In this document: one piece after another, positions 59,749 to 64,000 of the stretch
How positions within the stretch are numbered: position 1 is the stretch's first letter
Layout: each line of letters opens with the position of its first letter
From: Nocardioides szechwanensis
Lineage (GTDB): Bacteria > Actinomycetota > Actinomycetes > Propionibacteriales > Nocardioidaceae
DNA: 64,000 bases
NCBI RefSeq assembly: GCF_900103935.1
Contig: NZ_FNIC01000007.1
Location: 184,389 to 248,388 of the forward strand
Direction: 5' to 3'
Program-made: the position numbers and the translations under genes
The notes under the pieces: generated by a model
Databases searched by the model: none
The model's input: the letters and a program-made list of their open reading frames with translations, nothing else
Told to the model about the DNA's origin: nothing

Positions 59749-61419
59749 ATGACTCAGGAGCAGACCACCGACGGCACCCTCGAAGGACACTCCGGCGAGC
59801 TCGCCGTAGCCGTCGCCCGCGCCTACGGCGTGGAGACCATGTTCACCCTCTCGGGGGCCCACGTGTTCCCGATGTACGACGGTGCGGTGAAGGCCGACCC
59901 GCCCATGAAGCTGCTGGACGTGCGCCACGAGCAGACCGCGGCGTTCGCCGCCGAGGCGACCGGCAAGCTGACCCGCGTGCCCGGCCTGGCCGTGCTCACC
60001 GCCGGCCCCGGTGTCACCAACGGCATCAGTGCGATCGCCCAGGCGCAGTTCGCCGGCTCGCCCATGGTGGTCGTCGGCGGCCGGGCGCCGGCCAACCGCT
60101 GGGGCAGCGGCAGCCTGCAGGAGCTCGACCAGCCGCCGATCGTCGAGTCCGTCTCCAAGCTGGCCACCACGCTCCACACCGCCGCCGACATCCTGCCGGG
60201 CATGGACCGCGCGTTCGCCGCGGCCGGCTCGTCGCACCGCGGCCCGGTCTTCGTCGACATCCCGATGGACGAGTTCTTCAACTCAGCATCGGGTCCCGCC
60301 CCGACGGCCTCGTCCACCCGCGGTGCCGAGCCCGACGGTGACACGGTCTCCCGGGTCGCGGGCCTGCTCGCCGCCGCGAGCCGTCCGGTGCTCATCCTCG
60401 GCACCGACGTCTGGGCCGACCGCGCCGAGGAGGCCGCGCTGCGCTTCGTCGAGGCCGTCGGCATCCCGACCATCACCAACGGCATGGGCCGGGGCGTGAT
60501 CCCCGGCGGCCACAAGCTGCTCGCGACCAAGGCACGCAGCCAGGCCCTCTCGGGCGCCGACCTGGTCGTCGTGGTCGGCACCCCGCTCGACTTCCGCCTC
60601 GGCTACGGCATCTTCGGTGGCAAGGACGGCGCCGAGCCCGCGCAGGTCGTCCACATCGCCGACTCCGCCGGCCAGGTGTCGGGTCACGCCAAGCTCGCGG
60701 CGTCCGTGTCCGGCGACCTCACCTCGGTCTTCGACGGCCTCCAGACCGGGCTGGAGCGGGGCAACAAGCCCGACTGGACCGCCTGGGTCTCCAGCCTCCA
60801 GGACACCGTCGCTGCCGCCACCGCCCGCGACCTCGAGCTGCTCAGCGCCGAGGCCGACCCGATCCACCCGGCCCGCATCTACGGCGAGCTGGTCCCCCGG
60901 CTGGCCGACGACGCGGTCGTCATCGGCGACGGCGGCGACTTCGTGAGCTTCGCCGGCAAGTTCGTCGAGCCCAAGCGCCCCGGCGGCTGGCTCGACCCCG
61001 GCCCCTACGGCTGCCTCGGCGCCGGCCTCGGCTCGGCGATCGCCGCCCGCCTGGCCCGTCCGTCGTCGCAGGTCGTGCTGCTGCTCGGCGACGGCGCGGC
61101 CGGCTTCTCGCTGATGGACGTCGACACCCTGGTCCGCCACAACCTCCCGGTCGTCATGGTGATGGGCAACAACTCCGCCTGGGGCCTCGAGAAGGGCCCG
61201 ATGCAGATGCTCTACGGCTACGACGTGATCGCCGACCTCGCGCCACGCACGGCGTACGACGAGGTGGTGAAGGCGCTCGGCGGGGCCGGCGAGACCGTGA
61301 CCGACCCGCGCCACATCGGGTCCGCGATCGACCGCGCCTTCGAGTCCAACGTGCCCTATCTCGTCAACGTCATCACCGACGTCAACGCGGCCTACCCGCG
61401 CAACACCTTCGGGATCTGA
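59749..61419 (+). CDS. ilvG: Thiamine-diphosphate enzyme, acetolactate-synthase-like (IlvG type)
   Basis: The product has 556 residues. The N-terminal Pyr domain has FTLSGAHVFPMYDG and the catalytic glutamate in DVRHEQTAAFAAEATGK; the C-terminal PP domain has LLGDGAAGFSLMDVDTLVRHNLP and NNSAWG, the thiamine-binding GDG-NN motif. The closest known relative I recall is IlvG of mycobacteria, whose physiological reaction is uncertain; 2-hydroxyacyl-CoA lyases are also similar. It overlaps the GNAT gene by one base, so the operon is tight. Confidence 0.85.
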   Translation: MTQEQTTDGTLEGHSGELAVAVARAYGVETMFTLSGAHVFPMYDGAVKADPPMKLLDVRHEQTAAFAAEATGKLTRVPGLAVLTAGPGVTNGISAIAQAQFAGSPMVVVGGRAPANRWGSGSLQELDQPPIVESVSKLATTLHTAADILPGMDRAFAAAGSSHRGPVFVDIPMDEFFNSASGPAPTASSTRGAEPDGDTVSRVAGLLAAASRPVLILGTDVWADRAEEAALRFVEAVGIPTITNGMGRGVIPGGHKLLATKARSQALSGADLVVVVGTPLDFRLGYGIFGGKDGAEPAQVVHIADSAGQVSGHAKLAASVSGDLTSVFDGLQTGLERGNKPDWTAWVSSLQDTVAAATARDLELLSAEADPIHPARIYGELVPRLADDAVVIGDGGDFVSFAGKFVEPKRPGGWLDPGPYGCLGAGLGSAIAARLARPSSQVVLLLGDGAAGFSLMDVDTLVRHNLPVVMVMGNNSAWGLEKGPMQMLYGYDVIADLAPRTAYDEVVKALGGAGETVTDPRHIGSAIDRAFESNVPYLVNVITDVNAAYPRNTFGI

Positions 61420-61922
61420 TGCGGCTGCGGCGGGCCACGCCGGACGACCACGACCAGGTCGCCCGGGTGACCGTCGCGGCCTACGACCGCTACCTCGGGG
61501 AGGACGGCCCGGAGACCGACTACGTCGAGCAGCTGGCCGACTCGGCCGGCCGAGACCGCGACGGTGAGCTGTGGGTGGCCGAGGAGTCGGGCCGGGTGCT
61601 CGGCTCGGTGACCGTCTGCCCCGAGGGCTCGCCGTGGCGAGAGCTGGCCCGAACCGGCGAGGGTGAGTTCCGGATGCTCGCCGTCGACCCGGAGGCACAG
61701 GGCCGCGGCGTCGGCCAGGCTCTCGTCGACCTGACCGTCGAGCGGTTCCGCTCGGCCGGGGCGTCGGCCGTCGTGCTGTGCAGCATGAAGGAGATGACTG
61801 ACGCCCACCGGCTCTACGAACGGGCCGGCTTCGTGCGCGACCCCGAGCGCGACTGGTCGCCGGTGCCCGGCGTCGACCTGGTCGCCTACCGCCTTGCACT
61901 GCCCACCGAGGAGCCCCGATGA
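61419..61922 (+). CDS. GNAT-family N-acetyltransferase
   Basis: The product has 167 residues. The acetyl-CoA loop is EGEFRMLAVDPEAQGRGVGQALVDL (Q/RxxGxG/A), and DAHRLYERAGFVRDPERDW is the C-terminal motif. The acceptor is unknown. Its start overlaps the stop of the upstream gene (TGATG) and its end overlaps the next (ATGA), so the three genes form one operon. Confidence 0.9.
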   Translation: MRLRRATPDDHDQVARVTVAAYDRYLGEDGPETDYVEQLADSAGRDRDGELWVAEESGRVLGSVTVCPEGSPWRELARTGEGEFRMLAVDPEAQGRGVGQALVDLTVERFRSAGASAVVLCSMKEMTDAHRLYERAGFVRDPERDWSPVPGVDLVAYRLALPTEEPR

Positions 61923-62311
61923 CCACCCTGACCGCCGCCCTGACGTTCACCGTCACCGACGACGACACCGCGCTCGCCGTCGGCTCGGGGAGCCTGCCGG
62001 TGCTGGGCACGCCCCGGCTGCTCGCCTGGCTCGAGGCCGCCACGTGCGCCGCGCTGGAGCCCTCGCTGGAGACGGGCTCGACCAGCGTCGGCACCCGGGT
62101 CGCGCTCGAGCACCTCGCCGCCAGCCCGGTCGGCCAGGAGGTCGAGGTCAGCGCCTCGGCGTCGTACGTCGACGGCCGCCTGCACCGCTTCACGGTCGCC
62201 GCCCGGCACCTCGACGCGGGCGCTCCGGGCAAGGTGGTCGCCACCGGCGAGATCACCCGGGTGGTCGTCGACGCCGACCGGTTCTTGAGCCGGATTTCGC
62301 CTGAGTCCTGA
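61919..62311 (+). CDS. Hotdog-fold thioesterase-like protein (FlK type)
   Basis: The product has 130 residues. TPRLLAWLEAATCAALEPSLETGSTSVGTRVALEHLA and VEVSASASYVDGRLHRFTVAARH follow the fluoroacetyl-CoA thioesterase (FlK) family, with a Thr/Glu/His set (T in EAAT, E in LETG, H in LEHL) in the right order. It probably hydrolyses an acyl-CoA; the substrate need not be fluorinated. It is the last gene of the overlapping operon. Confidence 0.82.
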   Translation: MTTLTAALTFTVTDDDTALAVGSGSLPVLGTPRLLAWLEAATCAALEPSLETGSTSVGTRVALEHLAASPVGQEVEVSASASYVDGRLHRFTVAARHLDAGAPGKVVATGEITRVVVDADRFLSRISPES

Positions 62312-62369
62312 AGTTTGGGAGACTGTCCCGTGGCCCTCGTTGGGTCGAGACCGATTCCAGGAGGACACC

Positions 62370-62444
62370 ATGGGCAAGACCGGACGCAAGCGCCGCGCTC
62401 GCAAGAAGAAGGCCGCCAACCACGGCAAGCGCCCCAACGCCTGA
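62370..62444 (+). CDS. Ribosomal protein bL37 (24 residues)
   Basis: The product has 24 residues, starts MGKTGRKRRARKKKAANHG and ends KRPNA. It is extremely basic and matches the small actinobacterial ribosomal protein bL37, seen in the Mycobacterium smegmatis ribosome. A perfect AGGAGG lies five bases before the ATG. It is too short for most gene finders. A terminator follows. Confidence 0.9.
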   Translation: MGKTGRKRRARKKKAANHGKRPNA

Positions 62445-62467
62445 GCTTCCGCTCGGCACGTTGCACT

Positions 62468-62495
62468 GAACCCCTCGCCCGCTGGGCAGGGGTTC
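62468..62495 (+). terminator. Intrinsic terminator after bL37
   Basis: GAACCCCT and AGGGGTTC form an 8-bp perfect outer stem, with a second inner GCCC/GGGC stem. The T-rich GTTGCATTTG follows. It separates bL37 from the convergent unknown gene at 62538. Confidence 0.85.
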
Positions 62496-62537
62496 GTTGC
62501 ATTTGTGGCTGGCCGTGCGCCCGATCGCGAACTCGAG

Positions 62538-63104
62538 TCAGCGGTTCCGCTTGAAGCCCCAGCACCCTTCGAGCCTGAGCACCCGCCCGGTCCCCGCGTC
62601 GGTGAACATCGCACAGTGGATCTCGTACGTCGGCTCGTCGACGCAGGCTCCGGCAGGACCGAAGCACGGATCCACCCGAGTCTGATGGGGGCGGTAGAGA
62701 AGCAGTGCGGCGACGTGGTCGCGCTGGATGATCGGGGCCACCGGAGGTTCCGCCTCCGGGTCGCCGGCGCGACCGGTGCGTGAGTAGTCGACGAGACAGG
62801 CCGTGAACTCGTCGATCCAGCTTGTGTCACCGGTGACCGTCTGCCGCACGAGCTCGGCGCGGGTGGCGGCCAGCTGCTCCAGGGACGGCTCCGACAGCCC
62901 GCGCAGCCGGACGTCCGAGGTCTCGGCGGCTCGCTCGAGCACATCCCCGGGGACGGGGGCGAGCTCGTTGCCTTCAGCGAGGCTCCGGCAGACCCCCTCG
63001 ATCGGTGCCGGCGGACGCAGCGTCACCCACAGGACCGCAGTGACGACGCCGACGGTCACGACGGCGACGCCCCGGAGGATCCACCTGCGTCTACGCCACG
63101 GCAT
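62538..63104 (-). CDS. Membrane-anchored protein of unknown function
   Basis: The product has 188 residues. WRRRRWILRG and a hydrophobic segment (about 10-28) make a signal anchor; the rest is extracellular with six cysteines (in GVCRS, TACLV, DPCFG, GACVD, IHCAM, EGCWG), which may pair. No family is recognised. ATG 63104 follows TACGCT after six bases (leaderless). It separates bL37 from the anti-sigma factor. Confidence 0.72.
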   Translation of the reverse strand: MPWRRRRWILRGVAVVTVGVVTAVLWVTLRPPAPIEGVCRSLAEGNELAPVPGDVLERAAETSDVRLRGLSEPSLEQLAATRAELVRQTVTGDTSWIDEFTACLVDYSRTGRAGDPEAEPPVAPIIQRDHVAALLLYRPHQTRVDPCFGPAGACVDEPTYEIHCAMFTDAGTGRVLRLEGCWGFKRNR

Positions 63105-63110
63105 CAGCCG

Positions 63111-63116
63111 AGCGTA
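63111..63116 (-). promoter_or_regulatory. Leaderless -10 element of the 63104 gene
   Basis: TACGCT (63116-63111, minus strand) lies six bases before the ATG at 63104, with no ribosome site between. Confidence 0.5.
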
Positions 63117-63131
63117 GACGGGACCCGGCGG

Positions 63132-63410
63132 CTACTGCTCGGTGATCTGGATCTGCACCTGACGCAGGCGCAGGAGCACCCGGTCACGCAGCTCGGTGGG
63201 CGCGGTCTCGGAACACGAACGAGCGACCACGGACTTCACGGTGCGCTCAAGGTCGTACTTGACCAGGCAGGGGTTGCACGAGTCGAGGTGGCGACGCACC
63301 TCGGCACAGTCGGCCTCGTCGAGCTCGTTGTCGATGAAGTAGACGATCCGCTCGAGGTAGTCGGCACACTCGGCGCTGGAGACCTCGTCGTGGGAGTGGT
63401 CGTGGCTCAT
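63132..63410 (-). CDS. rsrA: Zinc-binding anti-sigma factor (RsrA/RshA type)
   Basis: The product has 92 residues of the ZAS family. His41, Cys45 and Cys48 form the HxxxCxxC motif (HLDSCNPC), and Cys15 or Cys35 supplies further thiols. An N-terminal HDHSHDE cluster is also metal-prone. In relatives disulfide formation releases zinc and the sigma factor, turning on the thiol-stress response. Its ATG overlaps the stop of the sigma gene by four bases. Confidence 0.93.
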   Translation of the reverse strand: MSHDHSHDEVSSAECADYLERIVYFIDNELDEADCAEVRRHLDSCNPCLVKYDLERTVKSVVARSCSETAPTELRDRVLLRLRQVQIQITEQ

Positions 63411-64000
63411 GACGCGCCTCCGTCGGGGCCGACTCGGAGCAGGTGGTGGGTGCGCACGTGGTCGGAAAGCATGTCGCGCAGCTGGCGCCGGCCGCGGTGC
63501 AGCCGCGACATGACGGTGCCGATGGGGGTCTCCATGATCTCGGCGATCTCCTTGTAGGCGAACCCCTCGACGTCGGCGAGGTAGACGGCCAGGCGGAACT
63601 CCTCGGGGAGCCGCTGCAGGGCGTCCTTGACCTGCGAGTCGGGCAGGTGCTCGAGCGCCTCCATCTCCGCCGACTTCAGGCCGGTGGAGGTGTGCGACTC
63701 GGCGCGCGCGAGCTGCCAGTCCTCGACGTCCTCGGACATCGACTGCTGCGGCTGGCGCTGCTTCTTGCGGTAGGTGTTGATGAACGTGTTGGTGAGGATC
63801 CGGTAGAGCCACGCCTTGAGGTTGGTGCCCGGCCGGAACTGGTGGAACGACGAGTAGGCCTTGGCGAACGTCTCCTGGACCAGGTCCTCGGCGTCGGCGG
63901 GGTTGCGGGTCATCCGCATCGCGGCCGAGTAGAGCTGGTCGAGGAACGGCAGCGCGTCACGCTCGAAGCGCGCGGTGCGGTCGGCGTCGGTCTCGGTGGC
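63407..64000 (-). CDS. sigR: ECF sigma factor of the SigR/SigH group (5' end outside window)
   Basis: At least 198 residues are present; the frame is open to the right edge, so the start is missing. Region 2 ([43 protein letters not shown]) and region 4 ([48 protein letters not shown]) are clear. It recognises GGAAT-N18/19-GTT promoters in relatives, such as the one before rpmE. It is cotranslated with its anti-sigma factor. Confidence 0.94.
   Translation of the reverse strand, partial: ATETDADRTARFERDALPFLDQLYSAAMRMTRNPADAEDLVQETFAKAYSSFHQFRPGTNLKAWLYRILTNTFINTYRKKQRQPQQSMSEDVEDWQLARAESHTSTGLKSAEMEALEHLPDSQVKDALQRLPEEFRLAVYLADVEGFAYKEIAEIMETPIGTVMSRLHRGRRQLRDMLSDHVRTHHLLRVGPDGGAS

Noticed and set aside
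59749..61419. Housekeeping acetolactate synthase large subunit
   Set aside because: No small regulatory subunit gene or other branched-chain genes are adjacent, and the sequence is closer to the IlvG-type paralogue.

Overview
The window is high-GC (about 70%) DNA from an actinobacterium, most likely Nocardioides or a close relative in the Nocardioidaceae. This is inferred from gene order, codon use and families, not from a 16S gene. Actinobacterial markers include WhiB1, PdtaS, the 2-oxoglutarate decarboxylase/dehydrogenase Kgd, nickel superoxide dismutase with SodX, a long-delta-subunit ATP synthase, DUF2550 after atpC, ribosomal protein bL37 and many leaderless promoters (TANNNT, 6-8 bases, start codon). 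Almost all of it is core chromosome. I see no prophage, insertion sequence, integron or CRISPR array.

Left part (1-9700): the end of a protein made of perfect 21-residue coiled-coil repeats, a DUF952 membrane protein, a D-amino-acid-oxidase-like enzyme, a secreted beta-helix protein with a small partner, a ferritin behind an IdeR/DtxR-like iron box, the B12-dependent mutase MeaA, an orphan STAS protein, a PduO-type cobalamin adenosyltransferase (which makes MeaA's cofactor), and an MFS transporter with a DUF2550 protein.

Central block (9749-32601, all minus strand): the syntenic run argS-lysA-hom-thrC-thrB-rho-rpmE-prfA-prmC-sua5-wecA-atpI-atpZ-atpBEFHAGDC, as in mycobacteria, but with a two-component pair inserted between rho and rpmE. 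tRNA-Arg(CCG) lies divergently from argS.

Envelope and TCA region (32864-43658): a DUF305 protein, an OafB-type acyltransferase, a secreted repeat-containing protein ending at a very strong terminator, an LCP ligase with a lipoprotein, Kgd with its small DUF6104 partner, and an acetoacetate-decarboxylase-like protein.

Accessory patch (43670-45190): two REP-like palindromes next to a decayed DUF222/HNH endonuclease gene.

Right part (45199-64000): an SHMT-like enzyme with a divergent PucR-type regulator; a desaturase/ferredoxin-reductase operon with a divergent TetR and two operator-like palindromes; a Ddn-like protein; SDR and MDR oxidoreductases; malic enzyme; sodX/sodN with overlapping divergent promoters; an RsbW-like protein and SigF behind a SigF-type promoter; whiB1 with a CRP site; pdtaS; DUF2785; an IlvG-like TPP enzyme, GNAT and hotdog operon; bL37; an RsrA-type zinc anti-sigma factor and the SigR/SigH sigma factor cut by the window end. 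A perfect SigR-type promoter (GGAAT-N18-GTT) precedes rpmE in the same window, linking the sigma factor to a likely target.
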